A DNA stretch of 64,000 nucleotides from Pseudomonas sp. Os17. GTDB taxonomy: Bacteria; Pseudomonadota; Gammaproteobacteria; Pseudomonadales; Pseudomonadaceae. The translations under genes were made by a program, and so were the position numbers. How positions within the stretch are numbered: the stretch's first letter is position 1; the number at the start of each line of letters is the position of its first letter. Positions 33,468-43,074 of this stretch are shown here, one piece after another. Below the pieces are notes generated by a model. That model was given only the letters and a program-made list of their open reading frames with translations. It was not told the origin of the DNA and did no database searches. Location of the stretch: contig NZ_AP014627.1 in NCBI RefSeq assembly GCF_001547895.1, positions 1,801,501 to 1,865,500 on the forward strand, in the 5' to 3' direction.

Positions 33468-35255
33468 ATGGCAGAAGCAGTCGCCGATAACGTACCGGCC
33501 AAGGCCACCCCGATAGACGGTAAACCGCCGCTGTTCGGTCTGTCCTTCCTGGAAAACCTGTCCCAGATGACCATGCTGCGTCAGGTTGGCCTGTTGGTAG
33601 GCCTGGCCGCCAGCGTGGCGATCGGCTTTGCCGTGGTGCTGTGGTCGCAGCAGCCCGATTACCGGCCGCTGTACGGCAGCCTGGCCGGTATGGATGCCAA
33701 GCAGGTCATGGATACCCTGGCTTCTGCCGACATTCCTTATACCGTCGAGCCTAATTCCGGTGCCTTGCTGGTCAAGGCCGATGATCTGTCCCGAGCTCGC
33801 ATGAAGCTGGCTGCCGCTGGCGTGGCGCCGGGAGACGGTAACGTCGGCTTCGAGATCCTCGATAAGGACCAGGGCCTGGGTACCAGCCAGTTCATGGAAG
33901 CGACCCGCTATCGTCGCGGCCTGGAAGGCGAGCTGGCCCGGACCATCTCCAGCCTAAACAACGTCAAGGGCGCCCGCGTGCACCTGGCGATTCCGAAAAG
34001 CTCGGTGTTCGTCCGCGACGAGCGCAAGCCCAGCGCATCGGTACTGGTAGAGCTGTACTCCGGTCGCTCTCTGGAGCCGGGTCAGGTCATGGCCATCGTC
34101 AACCTGGTGGCCACCAGCGTTCCTGAGCTGAGCAAGTCCCAAGTCACCGTGGTCGACCAGAAGGGCAACCTGCTCTCCGATCAGGCGGAAAACTCCGCAT
34201 TGACCATGGCCGGCAAACAGTTCGATTACAGCCGTCGCCTGGAAAGCATGCTGACCCAGCGGGTGCACAACATTCTGCAGCCGGTGCTGGGCAACGATCG
34301 CTATAAGGCTGAAGTCTCGGCAGATGTCGACTTCAGCGCGGTGGAGTCCACTTCCGAGCAGTTCAACCCCGATCAGCCGGCCCTGCGCAGCGAGCAATCG
34401 GTCAACGAACAGCGCTCCAGCAGCAATGGCCCGCAAGGCGTGCCGGGTGCTCTGAGCAACCAACCGCCGTCACCGGCGTCGGCGCCGCAAACCACTGGGG
34501 GCGCGACTGCCTCTGCGGGCATGGTGCAACCCGGCCAGCCGCTGCTGGATGCCAATGGCCAACAGGTCATGGATCCGGCCACCGGTCAGCCGATGCTGGC
34601 ACCTTACCCGGCGGACAAGCGTCAACAATCCACCAAGAACTTCGAGCTCGATCGCTCCATCAGCCACACCAAGCAGCAGCAGGGTCGGGTCAATCGCCTG
34701 TCGGTAGCGGTGGTGGTGGACGATCAGGTCAAGGTCAATCCGGCCAATGGCGAAACCACCCGTGCTCCCTGGAGCGCCGACGAATTGGCGCGGTTCACCC
34801 GACTGGTGCAGGACGCGGTAGGTTTCGATGCCAGCCGTGGCGACAGCGTCAGTGTGATCAACGTGCCATTCTCCGCCGAGCGTGGAGAAGCGGTCGCCGA
34901 TATTCCGTTCTATTCGCAACCTTGGTTCTGGGACATCGTCAAGCAGGTCCTGGGCGTGCTGTTCATCCTGGTGCTGGTGTTCGGTGTCCTGCGTCCGGTG
35001 CTCAACAACATCACCGGCGGTGGCAAAGACAAGCAATTGGCAGGTCTTGGCAGTGATGTCGAACTGGGCGGCATGGGCGGCCTGGATGGCGAGTTGGCCA
35101 ACGATCGCGTCAGCCTCGGTGGTCCGCAAAGCATCCTGCTGCCGAGCCCGAGCGAGGGCTATGACGCTCAGTTGAACGCAATCAAGAGTCTGGTGGCTGA
35201 AGACCCGGGTCGTGTGGCTCAGGTCGTGAAAGAGTGGATTAACGCAGATGAGTGA
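33468..35255 (+). CDS. fliF: Flagellar MS-ring protein FliF
   Basis: A 595-residue inner-membrane ring protein. TM1 lies at about residues 45-63 (VGLLVGLAASVAIGFAVVLW) and TM2 at about residues 484-507 (IVKQVLGVLFILVLVFGVLRP). The periplasmic region between them contains the ring-building motifs (LASADIPYTVEPNSGALLV; RRGLEGELARTISSLNNVKGARVHLAIP) and a Pro/Ser/Gln-rich loop at about residues 305-375. The C-terminal tail (VAEDPGRVAQVVKEWINADE) binds FliG. It overlaps fliG by 8 bp. Confidence 0.97.
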   Translation: MAEAVADNVPAKATPIDGKPPLFGLSFLENLSQMTMLRQVGLLVGLAASVAIGFAVVLWSQQPDYRPLYGSLAGMDAKQVMDTLASADIPYTVEPNSGALLVKADDLSRARMKLAAAGVAPGDGNVGFEILDKDQGLGTSQFMEATRYRRGLEGELARTISSLNNVKGARVHLAIPKSSVFVRDERKPSASVLVELYSGRSLEPGQVMAIVNLVATSVPELSKSQVTVVDQKGNLLSDQAENSALTMAGKQFDYSRRLESMLTQRVHNILQPVLGNDRYKAEVSADVDFSAVESTSEQFNPDQPALRSEQSVNEQRSSSNGPQGVPGALSNQPPSPASAPQTTGGATASAGMVQPGQPLLDANGQQVMDPATGQPMLAPYPADKRQQSTKNFELDRSISHTKQQQGRVNRLSVAVVVDDQVKVNPANGETTRAPWSADELARFTRLVQDAVGFDASRGDSVSVINVPFSAERGEAVADIPFYSQPWFWDIVKQVLGVLFILVLVFGVLRPVLNNITGGGKDKQLAGLGSDVELGGMGGLDGELANDRVSLGGPQSILLPSPSEGYDAQLNAIKSLVAEDPGRVAQVVKEWINADE

Positions 35256-36267
35256 TAACCGAGCCGCTACCGCCAAACTGACCCGGGTCGACAAAGCCGC
35301 GATTCTGCTGCTGTCCCTGGGGTCCACCGATGCCGCGCAGGTGCTGCGCCACATGGGGCCCAAAGAGGTCCAGCGTGTGGGTGTGGCCATGGCGCAGATG
35401 GGCAACGTGCACCGCGAGCAGGTCGAGCAGGTGATGAGCGAGTTCGTCGACATCGTCGGCGATCAGACCAGCCTGGGCGTGGGGTCCGATGACTACGTGC
35501 GCAAAATGCTCACCCAGGCCCTGGGCGAAGACAAGGCCAACGGCCTGATCGACCGCATCCTGCTGGGTGGCAACACCAGCGGCCTGGACAGCCTGAAGTG
35601 GATGGAGCCCCGGGCGGTGGCGGACGTGATTCGTTACGAGCACCCGCAGATCCAGGCGATCGTCGTCGCCTATCTGGATCCGGATCAAGCCGGTGAAGTG
35701 CTGGGCAACTTCGACCACAAGGCGCGACTGGATATCATCTTGCGGGTTTCCTCGCTCAATACCGTGCAGCCGGCGGCGCTCAAAGAGCTGAACCAGATTC
35801 TCGAGAAGCAGTTCTCCGGTAACTCCAACGCCTCCCGTACCACTTTGGGCGGTATCAAGCGTGCGGCCGACATCATGAACTTCCTCGACAGCTCGATCGA
35901 AGGCCAGTTGATGGATTCGATCCGCGAAGTCGACGAAGACCTGTCCGGCCAGATCGAAGATCTGATGTTCGTGTTCAACAACCTGGCCGATGTCGACGAT
36001 CGCGGCATTCAGGCGCTGTTGCGCGAAGTGTCTTCCGACGTGCTGGTGCTGGCCCTCAAGGGGTCGGACGAAGGGGTCAAGGAAAAGATCTTCAAGAACA
36101 TGTCCAAACGTGCGGCGGAGCTGCTGCGCGACGATCTGGAAGCCAAGGGGCCGGTTCGCGTCAGCGACGTGGAAACGGCGCAGAAGGAAATCCTCACCAT
36201 TGCCCGCCGTATGGCCGAAGCCGGAGAGATCGTTCTCGGCGGGAAGGGCGGCGAAGAAATGATCTAA
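35248..36267 (+). CDS. fliG: Flagellar motor switch protein FliG
   Basis: A 339-residue C-ring protein that transmits torque from the MotAB/MotCD stators and sets rotation direction. The N-terminal domain (KAAILLLSLGSTDAAQVLRHMGPKEVQRV) binds FliF. The middle domain contains the FliM-binding YEHPQ motif (YEHPQIQAIVVAYLD near residue 130). The C-terminal domain contains the charged torque helix around residues 275-310 (LKGSDEGVKEKIFKNMSKRA, then DDLEAKGPVRVSDVE). Length is typical. Confidence 0.97.
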   Translation: MSDNRAATAKLTRVDKAAILLLSLGSTDAAQVLRHMGPKEVQRVGVAMAQMGNVHREQVEQVMSEFVDIVGDQTSLGVGSDDYVRKMLTQALGEDKANGLIDRILLGGNTSGLDSLKWMEPRAVADVIRYEHPQIQAIVVAYLDPDQAGEVLGNFDHKARLDIILRVSSLNTVQPAALKELNQILEKQFSGNSNASRTTLGGIKRAADIMNFLDSSIEGQLMDSIREVDEDLSGQIEDLMFVFNNLADVDDRGIQALLREVSSDVLVLALKGSDEGVKEKIFKNMSKRAAELLRDDLEAKGPVRVSDVETAQKEILTIARRMAEAGEIVLGGKGGEEMI

Positions 36268-36276
36268 GGTCGCTTT

Positions 36277-37113
36277 ATGTCGTCCAGCAGTGATGAGTCC
36301 CACAGCGAACTGATTCGCGCCCGGGACGTCGAGGGTTTTGACGTCTGGGCGCTGCCCAGTTTCGATCCCGAGCCGCCCGAGCCGGAGCCGGAGCCTGAAG
36401 AGATTCCGGAAGAGATCGAGGAAGTGCCGCTGGAGGAAGTCCAGCCGCTGACCCTTGAAGAGCTCGAGAGCATTCGTCAGGAAGCCTATAACGAAGGTTT
36501 TGCCACCGGCGAGAAAGAAGGCTTCCACAGCACTACGCTCAAGGTCCGGCAGGAAGCTGAAGTCGCTCTGGTCGCCAAGTTGCAGGCCCTCGAGCAACTG
36601 ATGGTCAACCTGTTCGAGCCGATTGCCGAGCAGGACATGCAGATCGAGAAAACCCTGGTGGAACTGGTCAAGCATGTCGCCCGTGAGGTGATCCAGCGTG
36701 AATTGGCGATGGATTCCAGCCAGATCGAGCACGTCATGCGCGAAGCCCTCAAGCTGCTGCCCCTGGGTGTCGGCAATGTGCGTCTCTACGTCAATCCGCA
36801 GGACTTCGAGCAGGTCAAGAGCCTGCGCGAGCGGCATGAGGAAAGCTGGCGCATCGTCGAAGACGAGGCACTGCTGCCTGGCGGCTGTCGGGTCGAAACC
36901 GAGCACAGTCGCATCGATGCCAGCGTCGAAACCCGCATTACCCAAGCCATGGATCAATTGTTCGATCGGATGCACGAGCAGTCGCTGCACCCGGGCGCTG
37001 CGGACCTGAGCCTGGATCTGGGGCCGCGGACGCCGTCGGTGGCGGATATCGATCCCGAGCAATCTTTCGTCACCGAGCACCCCGAGCCTGCGGAAGCCGC
37101 TGATGCGCCTTGA
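36277..37113 (+). CDS. fliH: Flagellar assembly protein FliH
   Basis: A 278-residue regulator (stator) of the export ATPase FliI. Residues of about 28-60 are a strongly acidic, Pro/Glu-rich stretch ([19 protein letters not shown]). Residues 65-105 contain GxxxG-like spacing ([17 protein letters not shown]), the hallmark of FliH. The C-terminal half ([29 protein letters not shown]) is the FliI-binding domain. It overlaps fliI by 11 bp. Confidence 0.93.
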   Translation: MSSSSDESHSELIRARDVEGFDVWALPSFDPEPPEPEPEPEEIPEEIEEVPLEEVQPLTLEELESIRQEAYNEGFATGEKEGFHSTTLKVRQEAEVALVAKLQALEQLMVNLFEPIAEQDMQIEKTLVELVKHVAREVIQRELAMDSSQIEHVMREALKLLPLGVGNVRLYVNPQDFEQVKSLRERHEESWRIVEDEALLPGGCRVETEHSRIDASVETRITQAMDQLFDRMHEQSLHPGAADLSLDLGPRTPSVADIDPEQSFVTEHPEPAEAADAP

Positions 37114-38461
37114 ACGCACCAGTTTCGGCAAGCGTCTGGGGAGCTACGCCGAGGCCGTCAAGCTGCCTGGTCAGCCCATCCTGGAGGGGCGTCTGCTGCG
37201 CATGGTCGGCCTGACCCTGGAAGCGGAAGGATTGCGTGCCGCCATGGGCACTCGTTGCCTGGTGATCAACGATGACAGCTATCACCCGGTCCAAGTCGAG
37301 GCCGAGGTCATGGGGTTCTCCGGAGGCAAGGTGTTCCTGATGCCGGTGGGCAGTGTCGCCGGGATTGCGCCGGGTGCCCGGGTGGTGCCTCAGGCCGACA
37401 CCGGGCGCCTGCCCATGGGCATGAGCATGCTCGGACGCGTGCTGGATGGCGCCGGTCGGGCGCTGGACGGCAAGGGCTCCATGCGCGCCGAAGACTGGGT
37501 GCCGATGGATGGTCCAACCATCAACCCCCTCAAGCGCGATCCCATCAGTCAGCCGCTGGATGTGGGGATTCGCAGCATCAACGGTTTATTGACGGTGGGG
37601 CGCGGCCAGCGTCTTGGCCTGTTCGCCGGTACCGGTGTGGGCAAGAGTGTGCTGCTGGGGATGATGACCCGCTTCACCGAGGCCGACATTATCGTGGTCG
37701 GGCTGATCGGTGAGCGGGGGCGTGAGGTCAAGGAGTTCATCGAACACATCCTGGGCGAAGAAGGCCTCAAGCGTTCGGTGGTGGTGGCTTCGCCGGCGGA
37801 CGACGCGCCGCTGATGCGGTTGCGGGCGGCAATGTACTGCACGCGGATCGCCGAATATTTTCGCGACAAGGGCAAGAATGTCCTGTTGCTGATGGATTCC
37901 CTGACTCGTTTCGCCCAGGCACAGCGGGAAATCGCCCTGGCCATTGGCGAGCCGCCCGCCACCAAGGGTTATCCGCCTTCGGTGTTCGCCAAGCTGCCCA
38001 AGCTGGTGGAGCGGGCCGGTAACGCCGAGGCCGGCGGTGGTTCGATCACGGCCTTCTACACCGTGCTGTCGGAGGGCGATGACCAGCAGGATCCTATCGC
38101 CGACTCGGCCCGAGGCGTGCTCGACGGGCATATCGTGCTGTCCCGGCGCCTGGCGGAGGAAGGGCATTATCCCGCCATCGACATCGAAGCCTCCATCAGC
38201 CGGGTCATGCCGGCGGTGATCAGCCCCGACAACATGGCGCGGGCCCAGTACTTCAAGCAGTTGTGGTCGCGTTATCAGCAGGCGCGGGATCTGATCAGCG
38301 TCGGCGCCTACGTGGCAGGCGGTGATCGCGACACCGACACGGCGATTTCCCTGCAGCCGGCCATGGTTGCCTACCTGCGCCAGGGGCTGAACGACAACGT
38401 CAGCCTGGGCCACAGCCAAACCCATCTGGAGATGCTTTTCGCTCCGGCGGCGGGCGGTTAA
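37103..38461 (+). CDS. fliI: Flagellum-specific ATP synthase FliI
   Basis: A 452-residue export ATPase, homologous to the F1 beta subunit. Walker A is [15 protein letters not shown] near residue 173, Walker B is [23 protein letters not shown] near residue 256, and [25 protein letters not shown] is the family signature downstream. It hexamerises under the export gate, with FliH and FliJ encoded on either side. Start ATG inside the end of fliH. Confidence 0.97.
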   Translation: MRLERTSFGKRLGSYAEAVKLPGQPILEGRLLRMVGLTLEAEGLRAAMGTRCLVINDDSYHPVQVEAEVMGFSGGKVFLMPVGSVAGIAPGARVVPQADTGRLPMGMSMLGRVLDGAGRALDGKGSMRAEDWVPMDGPTINPLKRDPISQPLDVGIRSINGLLTVGRGQRLGLFAGTGVGKSVLLGMMTRFTEADIIVVGLIGERGREVKEFIEHILGEEGLKRSVVVASPADDAPLMRLRAAMYCTRIAEYFRDKGKNVLLLMDSLTRFAQAQREIALAIGEPPATKGYPPSVFAKLPKLVERAGNAEAGGGSITAFYTVLSEGDDQQDPIADSARGVLDGHIVLSRRLAEEGHYPAIDIEASISRVMPAVISPDNMARAQYFKQLWSRYQQARDLISVGAYVAGGDRDTDTAISLQPAMVAYLRQGLNDNVSLGHSQTHLEMLFAPAAGG

Positions 38462-38467
38462 CCGGCC

Positions 38468-38917
38468 ATGGCCGATAGCCGTGCGGCGCGCCTGGCGCCG
38501 GTGGTGGACATGGCTGAAAGCGCCGAGCGTACCGCTGCCCAGCGCCTGGAGTACTTCCATGGCCAGGTGCGCGTGGCCGAGAGCAAGCTGGGGGATCTGG
38601 AGCGCTTTCGCGGCGATTACCAGGAGCAGTGGGTCGAGCGCGGCAAGCTGGGCGTCAGCGGTCACTGGCTGATGAACTACCAGTACTTTCTCAGTCAGTT
38701 GGACACGGCGGTGGCCCAGCAGCGGCAAAGCCTGGCCTGGCATCAGAACAACCTCGATCGCGCGCGGGAGGCCTGGCAGCAGGCTTATGCCCGGGTGGAA
38801 GGGCTGCGCAAGCTGGTGCAGCGCTACATTGACGAGGCTCGGGCGCTTGAGGACAAGCGCGAACAGAAGTTGCTGGATGAACTTTCCCAGCGTCTGCCCC
38901 GTCAGAATCCCTACTGA
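38468..38917 (+). CDS. fliJ: Flagellar export protein FliJ
   Basis: A 149-residue coiled-coil protein: two long helices at about residues 12-70 and 80-140 (VRVAESKLGDLERFRGDYQEQ; RQSLAWHQNNLDRAREAWQQAYARVEGL). FliJ is the stalk-like factor in the FliI ring and escorts export chaperones. It begins 6 bp after fliI and ends the fliE-fliJ set; an 87-bp gap to hsbA follows, in which I see no clear promoter. Confidence 0.93.
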   Translation: MADSRAARLAPVVDMAESAERTAAQRLEYFHGQVRVAESKLGDLERFRGDYQEQWVERGKLGVSGHWLMNYQYFLSQLDTAVAQQRQSLAWHQNNLDRAREAWQQAYARVEGLRKLVQRYIDEARALEDKREQKLLDELSQRLPRQNPY

Positions 38918-39004
38918 TTGCGCTCATTTTTCGTCTGCAGGTTGTTCGTCTGCCCGGTGGGTGCTAAACCTTTTAAACGTCGTCAATGACAAGGAAGCAG
39001 TCAC

Positions 39005-39310
39005 ATGTCGGTCGTTACAGAAATATCCCCGGACGGTCAGAAACTCACGATCTCCATCCGTGGGCGCTTTGATTTCGGGCGTCATCAGGAGTTTCGCGAA
39101 TCCTATGAGCGGCTCAATCGGACACCGGAGTCCATCGTGGTGGATCTCAAGGAAGCCACCTACCTCGACAGCTCTGCCCTGGGCATGCTGCTACTGCTGC
39201 GTGACCATGCCGGCGGTGACAATGCCGATGTCCGGGTGATCAACAGCAACTCGGATGTGCGCAAGATTCTCGCCATCTCCAATTTCGACAAGCTTTTCGA
39301 TATCAGTTGA
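39005..39310 (+). CDS. hsbA: Anti-anti-sigma factor HsbA (STAS domain)
   Basis: A 101-residue single STAS-domain protein. The conserved phosphoacceptor loop is YLDSSALGMLLLLRDH, with Ser56 at the position of the P. aeruginosa HsbA phosphosite. In P. aeruginosa HsbA is switched by HsbR and then binds either the anti-sigma factor FlgM or the diguanylate cyclase HsbD, linking motility with c-di-GMP. The partner genes hsbR and hptB follow directly, so the same relay is predicted here. AAGGAAG lies before the ATG. The hsbR frame starts at or just after its stop. Confidence 0.87.
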   Translation: MSVVTEISPDGQKLTISIRGRFDFGRHQEFRESYERLNRTPESIVVDLKEATYLDSSALGMLLLLRDHAGGDNADVRVINSNSDVRKILAISNFDKLFDIS

Positions 39311-39324
39311 GCGGGCTGCGCTCG

Positions 39325-41022
39325 ATGGCCGAGCCCCTGTGTGTGCTGATTGCCGAAGATGGCGCGGCGGATCGTCTGCTGCTGTCCGGCATTATCCGGC
39401 GCCAGGGGCATCAGGTACTGGTGGCCGGCAATGGCGCCGAGGCCCTGGCGCTGTTCGAGCAGCAGCGGCCACAGATCGTGCTGATGGATGCGCTGATGCC
39501 GGTGATGGACGGCTTCGAGGCGGCGCGGCGGATCAAGGCCCTGGCGGGCGAGACCCTGGTACCGATCATCTTTCTGACCTCCCTGAGTGAGAGCGAGGCG
39601 CTCGCCCGTTGTCTGGAGGCGGGCGGCGACGACTTTCTGGCCAAGCCTTACAACCCGGTCATCCTGGGCGCCAAGATCAACGCCATGGATCGATTGCGCC
39701 GCCTGCAGGAAACCGTGCTGGCCCAGCGCGATCAGATCACCCGTCACCACGATTACCTGCTCAACGAGCAGCGAGTGGCCAAGGCGGTGTTCGACAAGGT
39801 GGCCCACTCCGGCTGCCTGGATGCGCCGAACATCCGCTATCTGCAATCGCCTTATGCGCTGTTCAACGGCGATCTGTTGCTGGCGGCCTATACCCCGGCG
39901 GGGGACATGCATGTGCTGCTGGGGGATTTCACCGGGCACGGATTGCCTGCGGCCGTCGGGGCGATGCCTCTGGCCGAAGTGTTCTATGGCATGACCGCCA
40001 AGGGCTACGGTTTGCCGGAAACCCTGCGGGAGATGAACGCCAAGCTCAAGCGCATCCTGCCGGTGGACATGTTTTGTTGCGCGACCCTGTTGTGCCTGAG
40101 CTACCAGCGACGGTCGGTGGAGGTGTGGAACGGCGGCATGCCCGAGGGCTACCTGTATCGCCATGCCGGTGATGCGCGCACGCCCCTGGTGGCGCGGCAT
40201 CTGCCCCTTGGCATATTGAGTGCCGAGGCGTTCGAGGATCGTACCGAGGTGTTCTCCATGATGCCCGGAGATCGGGTGTTCCTGCTGTCCGACGGGGTGA
40301 TCGACACCTGCAATGCCGAGGAGGAGCTGTTTGGCGTGGAACGACTGCATCGGGTGTTCGCCGCCAACCGCCAGCCGGAGCGACTGTTCGAGGAGGTCCA
40401 GCAGGCCCTGGAGAGCTTTGGCGGCAGTGCCCGGGACGATGTGAGCATGGTCGAGGTCGGGTTGCCGGAGTTTCCCAGGTTGACGCCGCCAGCCCCGGTG
40501 TACTCCGACAGCGGCCAGTCCTGTCCACTGGATTGGTCGTTGAGCTTCGAGTTTCGCGCGGCCACCCTCAAGCGCTTCAATCCGCTGCCATACCTGTTGC
40601 AACTGCTGCTTGAAGTGCATGGCCTGCGCTCCCAGAGCGGGGCTCTTTACAGTGTCCTGGCCGAGCTCTATTCCAATGCTCTGGAGCATGGAGTGCTCAA
40701 GCTCGACTCCCGGCTCAAGCGCGATGCCGAGGGGTTTACCCGCTACTACCGCGAGCGTGCGACGCGGCTGGAGCAGTTGCAGGAAGGGTTTGTCCGGGTG
40801 CACCTGCAGGTACAGCCGCTGGAGGCGGGAGGGCGTCTGGTGGTGCGGGTCGAAGACAGTGGCGAGGGCTTTGATGTGGCGGCCGTTCTGGCCCGTCCCA
40901 ACGATGCCGGACGGTTTTCGGGGCGTGGCGTCAGCCTGATCCGACAGATGAGCCGCGAGGCTCTGTGGTCGGACGATGGGCGCAGTGTCTGCGTGGAGTT
41001 TTCCTGGGACGCTCTGGCATAA
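39325..41022 (+). CDS. hsbR: Fused response regulator / PP2C phosphatase HsbR
   Basis: A 565-residue protein. The receiver domain has LIAEDGAADRLLL and phosphoacceptor Asp55 in IVLMDALMPVMDG. The PP2C/SpoIIE-type phosphatase domain lies at about residues 190-390 (DMHVLLGDFTGHGLPAAVGAMPLAEVF, then FLLSDGVIDTCNAEEELFG). A C-terminal HATPase (anti-sigma kinase-like) domain spans about residues 420-565 (LAELYSNALEHGVLKLDSRLK; VEDSGEGFD). It dephosphorylates or phosphorylates HsbA depending on signalling through HptB. ATG 39325 is chosen; TTG 39307, overlapping the hsbA stop, is an alternative adding six residues. Confidence 0.88.
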   Translation: MAEPLCVLIAEDGAADRLLLSGIIRRQGHQVLVAGNGAEALALFEQQRPQIVLMDALMPVMDGFEAARRIKALAGETLVPIIFLTSLSESEALARCLEAGGDDFLAKPYNPVILGAKINAMDRLRRLQETVLAQRDQITRHHDYLLNEQRVAKAVFDKVAHSGCLDAPNIRYLQSPYALFNGDLLLAAYTPAGDMHVLLGDFTGHGLPAAVGAMPLAEVFYGMTAKGYGLPETLREMNAKLKRILPVDMFCCATLLCLSYQRRSVEVWNGGMPEGYLYRHAGDARTPLVARHLPLGILSAEAFEDRTEVFSMMPGDRVFLLSDGVIDTCNAEEELFGVERLHRVFAANRQPERLFEEVQQALESFGGSARDDVSMVEVGLPEFPRLTPPAPVYSDSGQSCPLDWSLSFEFRAATLKRFNPLPYLLQLLLEVHGLRSQSGALYSVLAELYSNALEHGVLKLDSRLKRDAEGFTRYYRERATRLEQLQEGFVRVHLQVQPLEAGGRLVVRVEDSGEGFDVAAVLARPNDAGRFSGRGVSLIRQMSREALWSDDGRSVCVEFSWDALA

Positions 41023-41053
41023 TCCCGAAGTTTCTTGATCAAGGAGTGAACAA

Positions 41054-41398
41054 GTGGCTGAGATCCATCTGGACCACACGGTGCTCAATGCATTGCAGGA
41101 AGTCATGGAGGATGAATACCCCGTCCTGCTGGACACGTTCGTCTGCGATTCCGAGGAGCGGGTGCGGTTGTTGCACCAGTCCGAGGACGCTCTGCAACTG
41201 GTGGCCACCGCTCACAGCCTCAAGGGCAGCAGCAGCAACATGGGGGCCATCCGCCTGGCGGAACTCTGCCATGAGCTGGAGTTGCGGGCCGGGCAGTCCG
41301 CCACTGACGGCATAGCTCGCCTGGTAGGGGAGATTGATGGCGAGTTCGCCATTGTCCGGCGCTTGTGCGAGCAGGAACTGCAGCGCTTTCACTGTTGA
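41054..41398 (+). CDS. hptB: Histidine phosphotransfer protein HptB
   Basis: A 114-residue Hpt-domain protein. The phosphoacceptor region is VATAHSLKGSSSNMGAIRLAELCHELE, with the His at residue 54 from the GTG start. It passes phosphate from hybrid sensor kinases to HsbR. The start is GTG 41054 with AGGAGTG 8 bp upstream. It closes the hsbA-hsbR-hptB module; a sigma-54 promoter for fliK follows. Confidence 0.87.
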   Translation: MAEIHLDHTVLNALQEVMEDEYPVLLDTFVCDSEERVRLLHQSEDALQLVATAHSLKGSSSNMGAIRLAELCHELELRAGQSATDGIARLVGEIDGEFAIVRRLCEQELQRFHC

Positions 41399-41427
41399 GC
41401 AATATTTTTTCAGCGGGTTGACGAAAC

Positions 41428-41443
41428 TGGCTCGACCTTTGCA
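41428..41443 (+). promoter_or_regulatory. Sigma-54 promoter of fliK
   Basis: TGGCTCGACCTTTGCA: GG at 41429-41430, N10, GC at 41441-41442. It matches TGGCACG-N4-TTGCA except for one base, and lies 51 bp before fliK. Confidence 0.82.
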
Positions 41444-41493
41444 ATAAAGTTTCCCGACTGTACCTACGATCCCCGTGCAGCGGAGACTGTCCC

Positions 41494-42921
41494 ATGGCTG
41501 TTACCCCTAATACGCTTCTTCAGGCCACCGCTCAGGCCAGCGCTAAGTCCAAGACTCAAGCGACTCCTGCCAGCCCCCTGGCAAGCGTTGCCGAGCCTGG
41601 TGACAAGGCGTCCAGCTTCGCCCAGCTCTATGCCAAGGAGGCCCAGAGCCAGCCGCTGAGCAAGTCGCCGACCTTTGCCGACAACTCGCCCAGGCCGGTG
41701 CGTGACAAGGGCGCCGACAATAGTCCAAAGAAAGATGTCGCCAGCAATCAGTCTGCCGCGTCGCAGCCCGTGGTTGCCGATAGCGGCAAATCCTTGCCTG
41801 CCGACAAGTCGACGAGCAGCGACAGCAAAACGGCCAGCGCCGCCAGTGACGACAGTAAGCCGGCCGACAGCAAGTCGGCTGATAGCCAGTCGGTCGATAA
41901 CTCCCAGGCCGATGCTTCGGTAAATCCGGCACCGCTGGACCCTGGTCTGTTGCCGGCCATCCAGCCCCAGCCTCAGGTTGCCGAAGTGCCGCCGGTGGCA
42001 GCGCCGCAACCTCAGGTTGAAGTGCCCGTGGTGGTGCCGGCAGTGGTGGCCGCGGCAGTGCCGGCGGTGGCCCCTGCGGCCGAGCCGCCCAAGGCCGTGT
42101 TCGACCCCGAGGCCGATCCTCTGGATGCCATGCCGGCAGTGCGCCTGGCCATGGAGCAGGGCGGTCACGTCTCGGCTTCCAGTCAGTCTCAGCCTAAGGC
42201 CGCACCGGCGAGCGCCAATACTGAGGGTCAGTTGGCGTCGGTGCAGAATTTCGCCAATGCCATGGTCGGCATGTTGGAGCAGCAGGCCGGCAAAGGCGGT
42301 ACTGAGCAAGGCGGTGAAAAGGCCTTCACCGGTCTGATTGCCGATGGCCTGAAAGACCTCAAGGGGGCTTCCAGCGATACCCGGGTGGATGATTTCGCCA
42401 ATCGCCTGGCGGCTCTGACTCAGGCGGCAACGCCCAAGACCGCCAACGCGGTGCCGGTCAACCAGCCCCTGGCCATGCACCAGAGCGGCTGGACCGATGA
42501 AGTGGTCAACCGGGTGATGTACCTGTCCAGTGCCAACCTCAAGTCGGCGGACATCCAGTTGCAGCCTGCGGAGCTGGGGCGCCTGGATATTCGCGTGCAC
42601 ATGATCCCCGACCAGCAGACCCAGGTGACCTTCATGAGTGCCCATGCCGGCGTCCGCGAAGCCCTGGAGGGGCAGATGCACCGCATGCGGGACATGTTCA
42701 ACCAGCAGGGGCTGGGGCAGGTGGACGTCAACGTATCCGATCAGTCCCGCGGCTGGCAGGGGCAGGAGCAGGCCCAGCAGGAACAGGCCCGTCGCAGTGG
42801 CTCCAGCACCCGTGGCACAAGCCTGGACGGTGGCGACGAAGAGTTGCCCCATGGCGTGGCTGAAGTGGCCGCGCCCGTGCAGACGGTCATTGGTACCAGC
42901 GCGGTCGACTATTACGCTTGA
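41494..42921 (+). CDS. fliK: Flagellar hook-length control protein FliK
   Basis: A 475-residue molecular ruler and export-specificity switch. Residues of about 15-230 are a disordered Ser/Ala/Pro/Asp-rich stretch. The C-terminal domain, about residues 325-430, is conserved: VMYLSSANLKSADIQLQPAELGRLDIRVHM, then FMSAHAGVREALEGQMHRMRDMFNQQGLG. This domain contacts FlhB, encoded at 47342. The protein is exported. It has its own sigma-54 promoter. Confidence 0.94.
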   Translation: MAVTPNTLLQATAQASAKSKTQATPASPLASVAEPGDKASSFAQLYAKEAQSQPLSKSPTFADNSPRPVRDKGADNSPKKDVASNQSAASQPVVADSGKSLPADKSTSSDSKTASAASDDSKPADSKSADSQSVDNSQADASVNPAPLDPGLLPAIQPQPQVAEVPPVAAPQPQVEVPVVVPAVVAAAVPAVAPAAEPPKAVFDPEADPLDAMPAVRLAMEQGGHVSASSQSQPKAAPASANTEGQLASVQNFANAMVGMLEQQAGKGGTEQGGEKAFTGLIADGLKDLKGASSDTRVDDFANRLAALTQAATPKTANAVPVNQPLAMHQSGWTDEVVNRVMYLSSANLKSADIQLQPAELGRLDIRVHMIPDQQTQVTFMSAHAGVREALEGQMHRMRDMFNQQGLGQVDVNVSDQSRGWQGQEQAQQEQARRSGSSTRGTSLDGGDEELPHGVAEVAAPVQTVIGTSAVDYYA

Positions 42922-43008
42922 TTGAGTGACAAAGGGGTCGTGGCGATCCGCTCGCCATGGCCCTTGCTTCTCCCTCCCCGCAGCTCATCCCCGCATTCCA
43001 GACAAATC

Positions 43009-43024
43009 TGGCATAACACTTGCT
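43009..43024 (+). promoter_or_regulatory. Sigma-54 promoter of the fliL operon
   Basis: TGGCATAACACTTGCT: GG at 43010-43011, N10, GC at 43022-43023. Good match to TGGCACG-N4-TTGCT, 51 bp before fliL. It should drive fliL-fliM-fliN-fliO-fliP-fliQ-fliR-flhB. The upstream part of this 153-bp gap holds a small GGCGA/TCGCC hairpin. Confidence 0.83.
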
Positions 43025-43074
43025 CTTGCCTTGCCGTGCGACTGTGAACCCCCGAATAGTGACGGATTATTGGC

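Noticed and set aside
41445..41472. Perfect TAAAGTTT (sigma-28 -35) downstream of the fliK sigma-54 site
   Set aside because: The only -10-like sequence, TACGATCC, is at 16-bp spacing and matches poorly, so a sigma-28 promoter is not supported.
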